Assembly (NCBI GenBank): GCA_900540865.1
Contig: UQHH01000006.1
Location: 12,676-76,675, forward strand
From: an uncultured Oscillospiraceae bacterium
GTDB lineage: Bacteria > Bacillota > Clostridia > Oscillospirales > Acutalibacteraceae
Reading direction: 5' to 3'
Length of the DNA stretch: 64,000 nucleotides
Shown: piece by piece, positions 17,575 through 25,088 of the stretch
Numbering within the stretch: the first letter of the stretch is position 1
Layout of the letters: each line of letters starts with the position of its first letter
Notes under the pieces: generated by a model
What the model was told of the DNA's origin: nothing
Database searches by the model: none
Seen by the model: only the letters and a program-made list of their open reading frames with translations
Made by a program: the position numbers and the translations under genes

Positions 17575-19065
17575 CTATCCCAGCTCGTCGAGCGGGTCGT
17601 CCTCGGTAGGCGTATCGTAAAGCGAGGCCTGCTCGCCTTCCCTTTTCCTAAGGAGGTTCAGCTCGATTTTGTCCTCCAGATGGTCATAGCGCACCATAAA
17701 GCAGCTTGCGTAGCCGAGCATAAGCCAGAACGAAACGACCATGAACGTCTGTTCAAATAAAAGCGTCTTTTCAAACACCGCGTAAACGCAATAGGCGCAG
17801 ATAAAGGCAAATAAAATGGGAAAAGCCGTCTTGCTCAGGTTTTTCTTTTCTAAAAACAGGCTTTTTATGATATGGCGCGCGACATGCAGCGCGAACGCGA
17901 CGAAAATGACAAAGCCGACGATTCCGCCGCAGACGATTATAGTGAGATAGCCGTTATGCAAATCTGAAAAATGCAGCCCGCCTTCAATATAGCGTTCGCC
18001 GTAAAGCACCAAATTTTCCTTGCCGATACCAAACAGCGGGTGGTTGCCAATGAGCACGGCCGACTCCATCAGCAGCCGGATACGCCCGCTGTCGATATTG
18101 TCATTGAGATGGTTGAAGGATACCGGCCCTTCCGGCTTTTTACCGCCCGGCGTATCCTTATTGATAACAGGCTCCTGCTTTGTCGTGACCGTGGTGATAC
18201 CACCCGCCGTCATCTGGCAGAGCTCACGCGCAAAAACAAGCGAGACAGCCGCCACCAGGCAGACCGCAAAGAGCTTTGCGAATTTTTTCGCAGCCTCTTT
18301 GAGCGTGATTTCCTGCTGCCAGCGGAACACCCTATACACCAGATAAAACACGACATAGAAAATCAAAAATACCAGGGAGGCGTTGGAGTCGGACAAAAAC
18401 AGGGAAACGAGGTTGAGCGCGGCGCACGGCAGCAGCAGCCACAATCTTGTTTTTTTGCCGCCGGCGTGCTTTAAAAATTTCTTTCTTGTAAGCATATGGC
18501 AGCAGATGATTGCGACCGCGGAGGAAAAGCCCAGCAGGTTTGGGTTCGTATAAAGGCCTGTAAACCTGTTTTCATAAACAATGAGATGGTAGCCATAGAA
18601 GTCGCCGTACATGTTGAGAAGGACAAACGGAAGCCCGACGGCGGCGAGCGCCGTCGTTATAATTACCATGAGCTTGCAGAACCAATACATTTCCTTTCGC
18701 ACGCGCTTTTTGTTGCGCTCGGTATGCATTCCGTAAAATATAAAGAAGCAAATTGCGATGTGCAAAAACATGACCAGGTTGCCTAAAAAATTATCGGTCA
18801 CATGAATGAGCGCCGTAAGCAGCGTGCTCATAAGAAAAATCACGAGCCAGCGGCAGTAGCGGATATTCAAAATCCGCCTGTTTTTCAGGTAATAGAAAAA
18901 AAAGATATAGCCCGCCCAGGCCATCAGTACATACTTAAAGGTGACGGCGGCCCATTCCACCACGGCGACGGAGCAGAAAAATAGTGTAAAAATATATGTC
19001 AGGCGAAAAGCCGACGGATTGAGCAGTAAGCGTTTGACAATATTTTTTTTGAAAAAGCCGGCCAA
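17575..19065 (-). CDS. O-antigen ligase/Wzy-like polysaccharide polymerase
   Basis: A polytopic membrane protein of about 496 residues with ten or more hydrophobic segments. A large extracellular loop (roughly 285-365) is followed by FSDLHNGYLTIIVCGGIVGF near residue 365, the conserved Wzy_C/O-antigen ligase signature. In a Gram-positive it would polymerise or attach a surface polysaccharide rather than lipopolysaccharide. The start is TTG at 19065, spaced 8 bases from GAGGAGGCG. The C-terminal tail is charged and cytoplasmic. It follows the priming sugar transferase by 39 bases, so the two form a small exopolysaccharide operon. Confidence 0.85.
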   Translation of the reverse strand: MAGFFKKNIVKRLLLNPSAFRLTYIFTLFFCSVAVVEWAAVTFKYVLMAWAGYIFFFYYLKNRRILNIRYCRWLVIFLMSTLLTALIHVTDNFLGNLVMFLHIAICFFIFYGMHTERNKKRVRKEMYWFCKLMVIITTALAAVGLPFVLLNMYGDFYGYHLIVYENRFTGLYTNPNLLGFSSAVAIICCHMLTRKKFLKHAGGKKTRLWLLLPCAALNLVSLFLSDSNASLVFLIFYVVFYLVYRVFRWQQEITLKEAAKKFAKLFAVCLVAAVSLVFARELCQMTAGGITTVTTKQEPVINKDTPGGKKPEGPVSFNHLNDNIDSGRIRLLMESAVLIGNHPLFGIGKENLVLYGERYIEGGLHFSDLHNGYLTIIVCGGIVGFVIFVAFALHVARHIIKSLFLEKKNLSKTAFPILFAFICAYCVYAVFEKTLLFEQTFMVVSFWLMLGYASCFMVRYDHLEDKIELNLLRKREGEQASLYDTPTEDDPLDELG

Positions 19066-19103
19066 GCACTCGCCTCCTCTGCGCGCCTTTTCAGGCGCTT
19101 AAA

Positions 19104-19787
19104 TTAAAAGACGTCCGCTATGGTGCGGACCATAATTTTCAAATCGTATAAAAAGCTGAATTCTTCGATATATTTCAAATTTTGTTCCATTTTTTCCGGC
19201 AGGACGACCTCCATATAGTTTTTCTCCACCGTGGAAGGGTCGCGGAACAGCTCGTCTTCGTCCCTGAAATGAATGCTCGCGTAAGAGGTCACTCCGGCGG
19301 GCATCAGGAGCGTTGCGTACATTTCGGGCGTGTATTTTTTTACATATTTTGGAACCTCCGGCCGTGTCCCGACCAGCGACATCGCGCCGGTAAAAACGTT
19401 AAAAATCTGCGGAAGCTCGTCAAGGCGGTATTTGCGCAGGAATTTCCCGTTCTTTGTAATACGCTTGTCGTCCGTTTCTGTAATCTGGCCACCCAGACTT
19501 TCGGCGCCTTCGACCATGGTGCGGAATTTTAAAATTTTAAAAATACGTCCGTTTGTTGTAACGCGGTCCTGCCGGAACAAAATTTTCCCGGGAGAGCCAG
19601 CCTTTACTACGGCTGCTATGGCACACATCGGCAGGATGAGCAATAAGATAAGGATAACGGATATGATAAGGTCAAGCGCGCGCTTTGCAAACAGGCTTGC
19701 TTTTTTATTCTGAAGGATTTCATAATATCTGCGCGCCTGTGCGTTTTGCATATAATCGGGAAGTTCCTCCCATTTCGCCAAAAGCAT
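19104..19787 (-). CDS. Undecaprenyl-phosphate sugar transferase (priming glycosyltransferase)
   Basis: A protein of about 227 residues in the bacterial sugar transferase family (PF02397). A short N-terminal arm leads into one transmembrane helix (ALDLIISVILILLLILPMC), then LFRQDRVTTNGRIFKILKFRT and RYRLDELPQIFNVFTGAMSL. Such enzymes move a sugar phosphate onto undecaprenyl phosphate to start capsule or exopolysaccharide units. The ATG at 19787 follows CGGAGGCC and is preferred over an upstream in-frame codon at 19850 that falls next to the -10 region. It is transcribed with the Wzy-like gene. Confidence 0.92.
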   Translation of the reverse strand: MLLAKWEELPDYMQNAQARRYYEILQNKKASLFAKRALDLIISVILILLLILPMCAIAAVVKAGSPGKILFRQDRVTTNGRIFKILKFRTMVEGAESLGGQITETDDKRITKNGKFLRKYRLDELPQIFNVFTGAMSLVGTRPEVPKYVKKYTPEMYATLLMPAGVTSYASIHFRDEDELFRDPSTVEKNYMEVVLPEKMEQNLKYIEEFSFLYDLKIMVRTIADVF

Positions 19788-19841
19788 GTTACGGCCTCCG
19801 AAAATATAGAAAATGAAAACATTTTGTATTGTTGCTGTAAA

Positions 19842-19870
19842 ATTATACACGAAAACGCGCTTGATTTCAA
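19842..19870 (-). promoter_or_regulatory. sigma-A promoter of the polysaccharide operon
   Basis: Minus-strand TTGAAA (19865-19870), a 17-base spacer and TATAAT (19842-19847). It is located between the terminator of the upstream candidate ncRNA and the sugar transferase, showing the two are separate transcription units. Confidence 0.75.
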
Positions 19871-19907
19871 CTAATTTATCTTTTCAGCGGCATTCTTACG
19901 CCAAAAC

Positions 19908-19944
19908 AAAAAAGTGACCGGCGGCAAACACTACCACCGGTCAC
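19908..19944 (-). terminator. Terminator of the candidate large ncRNA
   Basis: GTGACCGG(T/C)GG and its complement form an 11-bp stem (19914-19924 with 19934-19944, one mismatch) with a 9-base loop. On the minus strand it is followed by six T and more T-rich sequence. On the plus strand a CGATTTTTT follows, so it could act in both directions. Confidence 0.75.
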
Positions 19945-20872
19945 CCGATTTTTTCTCTCATATCGTATATTAACTTCAGAAATGATATATGTAAACTAAT
20001 CTTAAAACACCGGACACCCAATCGGCAAAAATGCATTCGATTCCGGATGCTTTACCCAAAATCACCGGCCACGCACTTTTCATATTTATGGCCTTAACGC
20101 TTTACTCTGTAACAAGGGCCTTTTGCCATTGTCGTCCCGAACCGCCGCATACTCCAATGGAACGGTGCGGAATCGGAGCTTTTGCTTTTCGAGCTTTCTG
20201 TCCAAATAAAAATCAGCCAACAAATTTCTTTCTCAATTAACCAAAATCGATATTAAAATTCGCTTATTCAATTGTAAAAGTTTTCTATGGCTGCGGATTC
20301 TAAATATCCCTCTCCTGTAATCAGGTTTCAATTTGAAACGCCGGCAGGGCAATAATCGTCATATTTTATTCCCTGGCGTCTGTTTCTTAATCAATGATAT
20401 GATATTCTTAAATCAGAGCCATATGCCGAGCTTCGTTCAAATCAACGAAGCAAGGAAAACTTTCCGGTGCCAGCTCGCCCATTGGACTCAGCCCCTTTCC
20501 TATAATTAAACGTTAAGGATTGGCCCGTTCCACGAAAACCAAAGCATTTGATATGACGCTCTGTTTTTTTGAATGAAAAGAACTTTTTCCTGAAAGCCCT
20601 GACAGCTGCGGTATTTTGCAAAATCACAATCCCTGGGGTTTTCAGATGGAAAATGTGTCTCTCTTCTTCAGATTGCCGTTTCTTACCTTTTTAGATTAAC
20701 GTGAACCTTTTATTGCCTGTAGCAGATACCAACTAACTGAAACTTCCAAAGACCAAAATCTTTACATTTGTCATTTTCGGGCATTCTAAAATAATGGAAC
20801 GCAGGATAAATTTTGAATGTTTGATTTACAAGTCTTTCTTTCAGCTTTGATTTTCTGCCTTTCCTTAAGTTC
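19908..20872 (-). ncRNA. Candidate large structured non-coding RNA (about 0.96 kb)
   Basis: This interval has no credible protein gene on either strand but is framed like a transcription unit. A near-ideal promoter (20879-20906) lies upstream and a strong terminator (19908-19944) closes it; the next gene has its own promoter. Local stems inside include GCTTCGTT/AACGAAGC (20430-20451), a long imperfect stem ACGCC-AGGG-AATAA with TTATT-CCCT-GGCGT (20337-20379), CCGCA/TGCGG (20145-20170), ATGGC/GCCAT (20088-20129) and GCGTTC/GAATGC (20781-20802). It is more AT-rich than the neighbouring genes. I do not recognise tmRNA, RNase P, SRP RNA or any riboswitch in it. OLE, ROOL, GOLLD or a new class are possible. 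Confidence 0.55.
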
Positions 20873-20878
20873 AATTAT

Positions 20879-20906
20879 ATTATAGCACACCTTTTTCTAT
20901 TGTCAA
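20879..20906 (-). promoter_or_regulatory. Near-perfect sigma-A promoter of the candidate ncRNA
   Basis: Minus-strand TTGACA (20901-20906), a 16-base spacer and TATAAT (20879-20884), with a TGC extended -10. Directly upstream is an A-tract-rich stretch (A7, A6, A7 runs) resembling an UP element. This is the strongest promoter I see in the window, typical of abundant stable RNAs. Confidence 0.8.
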
Positions 20907-20963
20907 TACTTTTTTTAAACTTTTTTATGTTTTTTTATACCGATTCGTCAAAGAAACTTTTTC

Positions 20964-20992
20964 TTGACTTAACCGGCGCGACTGGTTAAAAT
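20964..20992 (+). promoter_or_regulatory. sigma-A promoter of the DUF1292 gene with embedded operator
   Basis: TTGACT (20964-20969), a 17-base spacer and TAAAAT (20987-20992). The spacer is filled by an inverted repeat (20969-20989): TTAACCGG, a 5-base centre, CTGGTTAA (7 of 8 symmetric). Such placement usually means a dimeric repressor that blocks RNA polymerase. The regulator is unknown. Confidence 0.65.
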
Positions 20993-21034
20993 ATTAATAT
21001 AGTAAATGGTCTAGAACCGAAAGGATGGATAACC

Positions 21035-21349
21035 ATGGATAATAACGAGTACGCAGCAGACCTGATTACCCTGCTTGACGACGACGACAACGAGCACACC
21101 TTTGAAATCCTCGACATTATTGAAAATGAAGACGGCGTATATTACGCGCTGTACCCTATTTTCGATTCGCCTGAGGAGCAGGTAGAGTCCGACGGCGAGT
21201 ATTACATCTTTGAAGCGGTCGACGACGACGGCGAAGAGGTTCTGACCGAGGTTGAGGACGAGGAGCTTCTCGACAAGCTGGCGGAGGTCTTTGAAAACCA
21301 TTTTGAAGAGCTTTACGACGAAAGCGCGCCGGAGGATGAAAACCTGTAA
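21035..21349 (+). CDS. DUF1292-domain acidic protein
   Basis: A very acidic 104-residue protein with the DUF1292 fold signature: LITLLDDDDNEHTFEILDII, then GVYYALYPIF and EYYIFEAVDDDGEEVL. It resembles Firmicute YrzB-type proteins. DUF1292 proteins are small, cytosolic and of unknown function. The ATG follows GAAAGGATGG. Its promoter carries a 21-bp inverted repeat. It is divergent from the large candidate ncRNA and is followed by a probable 6S RNA, so this is an RNA-rich neighbourhood; whether the protein has any link to these RNAs is unknown. Confidence 0.85.
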   Translation: MDNNEYAADLITLLDDDDNEHTFEILDIIENEDGVYYALYPIFDSPEEQVESDGEYYIFEAVDDDGEEVLTEVEDEELLDKLAEVFENHFEELYDESAPEDENL

Positions 21350-21390
21350 GGCAAGCGGCCGTCTGCCTGCCTGATACGTGAATTGCGTTC

Positions 21391-21563
21391 ATATAACCCT
21401 ACAACTGATATTCAGGGAGCCCTTGCTCCCCCGGCGGATTGCAGACCTCCCGCTTATGCGGACGAAGGGAGCGTGAAACCGGGCGGCGGGCACCCACCTG
21501 CTTTTATGTAGGCAGGTTATCATCAACGCAATACGGTCGGGCGGGTATCAATTGAATTATAAG
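21391..21563 (+). ncRNA. ssrS: Probable 6S RNA
   Basis: An RNA of about 170 bases with a closing stem CAACTGATA (21402-21410) with TATCAATTG (21546-21554; 8 of 9 pairs). A long, interrupted G/C-rich duplex lies inside, and the stretch GGGCACCCACCTGCTT...AGGCAGGTTATCATC (about 21488-21525) resembles the conserved 3' side of the 6S central bubble. 6S RNA mimics an open promoter and binds the sigma-A holoenzyme in stationary phase. A strong terminator follows immediately. The exact 5' end is uncertain. The call rests on remembered motifs and fold, not on a covariance search. Confidence 0.65.
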
Positions 21564-21565
21564 GG

Positions 21566-21595
21566 GCGCCGTGCTGTTTGAAGCACGGCGCTTTT
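21566..21595 (+). terminator. Terminator after the 6S RNA
   Basis: GCGCCGTGCT and AGCACGGCGC form a perfect 10-bp stem with a 6-base loop followed by TTTT. It closes the DUF1292/6S transcription unit. Confidence 0.8.
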
Positions 21596-21706
21596 GTATA
21601 GAAAAGCAAATTTATAAAACAATAAAGACAGAAACAAAAACCGGGCGGTATTCTGCGCAGTATTACCGCCTATCTGTATTTAAGCTGAGGAAAAGGATTC
21701 TGCCAG

Positions 21707-22054
21707 ATGAAAAAATTTGCTTTTATGCTCGGCGGCGCCGTCACCGGCCTTTTAAACGGTCTTTTGGGCGCGGGCGGCGGCATGGTCGTCGTACCGATTT
21801 TAAATAAACGGGTGGAGCAGCGAAAGGCGCACGCGACCTCCGTTTCAATCATATTGCCGATTTGTGTGGTGAGCGCCATCAGCTACCTGAATTCCGGCAC
21901 GGTTTCATTTTCGGACGTGACTCCCTATCTATGGTGGGGCGTTCTGGGCGCGGCTGTGGGCTCGTGGCTGCTGCCGCGCATCAACGAAACGCTCCTGAAA
22001 AAGGTTTTCGCATTGCTGATGATATGGGCAGGCATCCGCCTGCTGATGCGTTGA
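21707..22054 (+). CDS. TauE/SafE (TSUP) half-transporter, N-terminal unit
   Basis: A 115-residue membrane protein of about four helices corresponding to the first half of a TauE/SafE anion exporter. It has the glycine-rich GLLNGLLGAGGGMVVVPIL motif near residue 14 and ends with ALLMIWAGIRLLMR, a normal end for one repeat of this internally duplicated family. The second half is encoded in the next frame and starts on a TTG that overlaps this stop (TTGA). Two-gene versions may occur naturally in Clostridia, so a broken gene is not the first explanation. Substrates in the family include sulfite and organosulfonates. Confidence 0.75.
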   Translation: MKKFAFMLGGAVTGLLNGLLGAGGGMVVVPILNKRVEQRKAHATSVSIILPICVVSAISYLNSGTVSFSDVTPYLWWGVLGAAVGSWLLPRINETLLKKVFALLMIWAGIRLLMR

Positions 22055-22461
22055 GCGGGCTGTGGAGCGCCGCTGCGGGCATATTGTCCGGCCTGCTCGG
22101 CGCGATGGGGCTTGGGGGCGGCGGCATCCTCATTATTTATCTAAGCCTGTTTACCGCCATCCCACAGGCGCAGGCACAGGGAATCAACCTGCTCTTCTTC
22201 CTCCCCACCGCCGTGCTCGCGTTAATCGTCTACCAGCGCAAAAAGCTGATTGTATGGCGCATTGCCGTCCCGTTTGCGCTGTTCGGCGTAATCGGCTCAC
22301 TTTTGGGCTCTTACCTTTCGCGGGGAATCGACAACGAGGTGCTTTCTAAAATGTTCGGCGCGCTGCTGCTCCTGATGGGCATAAAAACACTTTTTGCAAG
22401 AAAAAAGAGCCCGCAGAAAACGGAGAACAGGCTGCCGCAGCCGGAGGTACCAAAACCATAA
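22051..22461 (+). CDS. TauE/SafE (TSUP) half-transporter, C-terminal unit
   Basis: A membrane protein of about 136 residues forming the second TauE/SafE repeat. It opens with AAGILSGLLGAMGLGGGGIL, the same signature that opens the first unit, then has LLFFLPTAVLALIVYQRKK and GVIGSLLGSYLS. A charged tail follows. It lacks a good SD; the TTG start (22051) overlaps the preceding stop, so translation probably depends on coupling. The two products would have to associate in the membrane. The alternative is a frameshift in a once-continuous gene. Confidence 0.7.
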   Translation: MSGLWSAAAGILSGLLGAMGLGGGGILIIYLSLFTAIPQAQAQGINLLFFLPTAVLALIVYQRKKLIVWRIAVPFALFGVIGSLLGSYLSRGIDNEVLSKMFGALLLLMGIKTLFARKKSPQKTENRLPQPEVPKP

Positions 22462-22508
22462 CTTTTCTGTGAACTTTATTTTCCACTATAGCGTTTTATG
22501 CTCTCATA

Positions 22509-22517
22509 TGATATAAT
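22509..22517 (+). promoter_or_regulatory. Extended -10 promoter of the gpsA-like gene
   Basis: TGATATAAT, an extended -10 element, lies 34 bases upstream of the gpsA-like start. No convincing -35 is present at the usual distance. Confidence 0.5.
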
Positions 22518-22550
22518 GATGCAGAAATATAAGACAGGTGGTGCGCTGTT

Positions 22551-23522
22551 TTGAATATATCAGTTTTGGGCTGCGGCCGGTGGGGCTCTTTTATCGCGTG
22601 GTATCAGGACAAAATCGGGAACGACGTGTATTCCTGGGGATTGCCGGACGCGCCGGAGTACCTTCAGCTAGCTGCTCAGAGAAAAAATGAATACCTTTCG
22701 TTTGAGGAATCGGGCGTTATTTTCACGGACGATTTGGAGCGTTCCGTGGAGCATGCCGACATTATTATCATCTCCATCAGCTCTCAGCACCTGCGTTCGT
22801 TTATGGAGCGGCTGTCGCAGTATGATTTGAAAGGAAAGCCGATTGTTTTATGCATGAAGGGCATTGAGGAAACGACGGGCCTGCGCCTTACCCAGATAGT
22901 CGGAAGCTTTGTAGATGAAAAGGAAACGCCGGCCGCTGTATGGGTCGGCCCCGGCCATCCGCAGGATTTTGTCAAGGGGATACCAAACTGCATGGTAATC
23001 GACTCCAACAACGAGGAGGTCAAGAAATATCTTGTCGACAGCTTTTCAAGCGAGCTGATACGCTTCTATTTGGGAACCGACCTGATAGGAACCGAAATCG
23101 GCGCGGCGTCTAAAAACGTCGTAGGAATTGCCGCCGGCATGCTTGACGGGCTGAACTGCTCGTCATTAAAGGGCGCGCTCATGGCGCGCGGCACGCATGA
23201 AATATCGCGCCTGATTCAGGCGATGGGCGGAAATCCTATGTCCGCTTACGGGCTTTGCCATCTCGGCGATTACGAGGCGACGCTCTTTTCGGAATTCAGC
23301 CACAACAGGCGTTACGGCGAAATGTATGTAAAGGGCGAACGTTTTGGAAAGCTTGCGGAGGGCGTTTCCACGACACGCGCGATGATTCGCCTGGGCGAGC
23401 AGTACGGCGTGGATTTACCCATCGTCAAGGCGGTCGACGGGGTTTTGAGCCACCATAAGGACCCGCGCGCTTCCCTTTCCAACCTGTTTTTGCGCAGCAT
23501 CAAAAAGGAGTTCCGTAAGTAA
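22551..23522 (+). CDS. gpsA: Divergent NAD(P)H-dependent glycerol-3-phosphate dehydrogenase
   Basis: A 323-residue protein with an N-terminal Rossmann motif VLGCGRWGSF. VGPGHPQDFVKGIPN matches the substrate loop, and EIGAASKNVVGIAAGMLDGL carries the catalytic lysine region of GpsA. GpsA makes sn-glycerol-3-phosphate for phospholipids. It is divergent: the usual GLGDL...T segment reads GLCHLGDYEATLFSEFSHNR. The start is TTG at 22551 after AGGTGG. A strong terminator follows. No second GpsA is visible in the window, so whether this is the main enzyme or a specialised paralogue is open. Confidence 0.8.
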   Translation: MNISVLGCGRWGSFIAWYQDKIGNDVYSWGLPDAPEYLQLAAQRKNEYLSFEESGVIFTDDLERSVEHADIIIISISSQHLRSFMERLSQYDLKGKPIVLCMKGIEETTGLRLTQIVGSFVDEKETPAAVWVGPGHPQDFVKGIPNCMVIDSNNEEVKKYLVDSFSSELIRFYLGTDLIGTEIGAASKNVVGIAAGMLDGLNCSSLKGALMARGTHEISRLIQAMGGNPMSAYGLCHLGDYEATLFSEFSHNRRYGEMYVKGERFGKLAEGVSTTRAMIRLGEQYGVDLPIVKAVDGVLSHHKDPRASLSNLFLRSIKKEFRK

Positions 23523-23552
23523 TTTTATAATTAGAAATAAATAATCAAGCAA

Positions 23553-23581
23553 GGGCAGGGGAATAAACCCCTGCCCCTTTT
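23553..23581 (+). terminator. Terminator after the gpsA-like gene
   Basis: GGGCAGGGG and CCCCTGCCC form a perfect 9-bp stem with a 6-base loop, followed by CTTTTT, 30 bases after the gpsA-like stop. Confidence 0.85.
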
Positions 23582-23642
23582 TAACCTCATTGCAGAAAAA
23601 ACTTTATGCTTACGCCGCCTAAGGACCGTACCTGGTACGCGT

Positions 23643-24038
23643 TTACTCTGCCGCTGCTTTTTTATTCAGCACGATTCTGCTGCCATTGTCAATCTCCAAA
23701 ATAATATTTCCCTCTTTGTCTGTGCTCCAGGAACCTCTAATGATGATATCCTCAGCGTCGAGATAAGGCTCCCCTTCTTCATCCTTTTTCACGGCTTCCT
23801 TGTCACAAACATCAAAAGCGCTTCCCATCATGCCGACATCGGCTTCTATCCGTTTTCCGTTATAATCAATTTCGGCATGGCTGCCGTTAAACCTGTCGAT
23901 ATGGTAGAAAAAATATGGATATTCGCTCAGGTAGTCCCCGTCGTCCGGGTAATCGGTAAAATCCGCACATGAGGAAACGCAAAAAATAAGCAGCAAAATG
24001 CAAACGGTCATTAATAAAAATTTAACTGACTTTCGCAT
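23643..24038 (-). CDS. Putative lipoprotein of unknown function
   Basis: A 131-residue protein with a lipoprotein signal peptide: a basic MRKSVK start, a hydrophobic core, then the lipobox VSSC with cysteine near residue 24. The mature part is acidic and tyrosine-rich (PDDGDYLSEYPYFFYHID). It ends in a small beta-rich segment (RGSWSTDKEGNIILEIDN). I recognise no domain. It would be anchored on the outer face of the membrane. AGGAGAAG precedes the ATG. It lies 30 bases downstream of the kinase gene on the same strand and may be read through from it. Confidence 0.75.
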   Translation of the reverse strand: MRKSVKFLLMTVCILLLIFCVSSCADFTDYPDDGDYLSEYPYFFYHIDRFNGSHAEIDYNGKRIEADVGMMGSAFDVCDKEAVKKDEEGEPYLDAEDIIIRGSWSTDKEGNIILEIDNGSRIVLNKKAAAE

Positions 24039-24068
24039 TTTTCTTCTCCTCTCTGTTAAACCCGCAAA

Positions 24069-24992
24069 TTATTCAATCCCAAATTCCCGCATCCTGTCCC
24101 GGAGCAAAACGGCCTGTTGCGGAATATTGGATTTTTCAATAGCGGCCTTCGCGCCGCAGTAGTGCTTAAGCTCCGTAAAAAGCTCATAAAACGCGCGCTT
24201 GAGGGCAAAATTTTCACTGAGCCTGCGTTTTGCGCGGTAACGCTCAAGCAGGCCGAAATAGCGCCCATTCGCGTTATCGAGCTGGTATAAATCGAATTCC
24301 GCGTCAGCCCACCGGCAGCCGTACGGGTCGATTACCGCTTTCACATGGCGCAGGTCTTCGGTGAGAAGGATGTTCCAGGTGTTATAGTCGCCGTGGATGA
24401 GCCGCGCCTCTGTAACAGGCAGATAAAAAATACGGCCGAAACATTCCAGCGCGCGGCTTACCGTCTCCAAAACGCCGGGCGGCAGCTTTCCTTCTTTATA
24501 AAGGGCTTTGGCCTTTTCGCAGGTTTCCAATGAAGCCGGGTAATACACGTCTCTCCAGTCCTTTTCAAAATGCTGCGCGTCAAGCTCCCCAAAGCCCTGC
24601 GGATTAAGCGCGCTGTGATAGGAAATCAGGTTATCGATGATTTCATCGGCAACCGTTTCCCGCACGTTCCCGGGCAGGTTTAAAAGCTCCCCCGCGTTGA
24701 CACCCGGGATATACTGCATTCCCAGGGCATCATACGGGCAAAGCGCGTCCGCCCTGCTGGAAAAATAAATCTCCGGCATCAGGACGTTTGCGTATTTTGT
24801 GAGGGTTTTCAGCCCAAGCGCCTCTTTTTGAGCGATATGGGGAAACAGGTACAGCTTGATTACAGCGTGGTACGGTTCTTTTTCAAGCACAGCCAAAAAC
24901 ACCCTGCCGTAAAACCCGCCGCCAAGCGGCGTTATTTTTTTTACCCGCGTTTGGAACTGCCGCTCTGCTGCCAGCTTCGCCGCGTTTATCAT
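24069..24992 (-). CDS. Fructosamine-kinase/aminoglycoside-phosphotransferase-fold kinase
   Basis: A 307-residue protein kinase-like enzyme. It has a glycine-rich loop (LGGGFYGRVF, about 24-33), a lysine-bearing strand (AVIKLYLF), the catalytic loop LIHGDYNTWNILL near residue 198 and the metal-binding IDPYGCRWADAEFDL. These are the marks of the fructosamine kinase / APH fold. Likely substrates are glycated amines or another small molecule; this cannot be settled by eye. It has its own promoter (25029-25056) and is divergent from a MerR-type regulator that could control it. Confidence 0.8.
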   Translation of the reverse strand: MINAAKLAAERQFQTRVKKITPLGGGFYGRVFLAVLEKEPYHAVIKLYLFPHIAQKEALGLKTLTKYANVLMPEIYFSSRADALCPYDALGMQYIPGVNAGELLNLPGNVRETVADEIIDNLISYHSALNPQGFGELDAQHFEKDWRDVYYPASLETCEKAKALYKEGKLPPGVLETVSRALECFGRIFYLPVTEARLIHGDYNTWNILLTEDLRHVKAVIDPYGCRWADAEFDLYQLDNANGRYFGLLERYRAKRRLSENFALKRAFYELFTELKHYCGAKAAIEKSNIPQQAVLLRDRMREFGIE

Positions 24993-25028
24993 AGCTCTTC
25001 CCTCCTGTCCAGTACAAAATCTATCTTC

Positions 25029-25056
25029 ATCATAGCATGGAAATACTGAAATACAA
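25029..25056 (-). promoter_or_regulatory. sigma-A promoter of the kinase gene
   Basis: Minus-strand TTGTAT (25051-25056), a 16-base spacer and TATGAT (25029-25034) with a TGC extended -10. It is 33 bases from the MerR gene's divergent promoter. Confidence 0.55.
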
Positions 25057-25088
25057 GTGATGGATTATCACAAAATATCGAAAACCGC

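Noticed and set aside
20430..20530. RNase P RNA: the stretch around the GCTTCGTT hairpin has GGAAAG and GAGTCC-like pieces
   Set aside because: The order and spacing do not match the universal P4/CR-I and CR-V segments.
20442..20627. 61-codon minus-strand frame and a 69-codon plus-strand frame (20031-20240) in the RNA-rich gap
   Set aside because: Neither has a good SD or recognisable product, and the region is better explained as a non-coding transcript.
21862..22050. Upstream extension of the second TauE/SafE unit into the first
   Set aside because: The extended translation is not transporter-like; similarity begins at the TTG at 22051.
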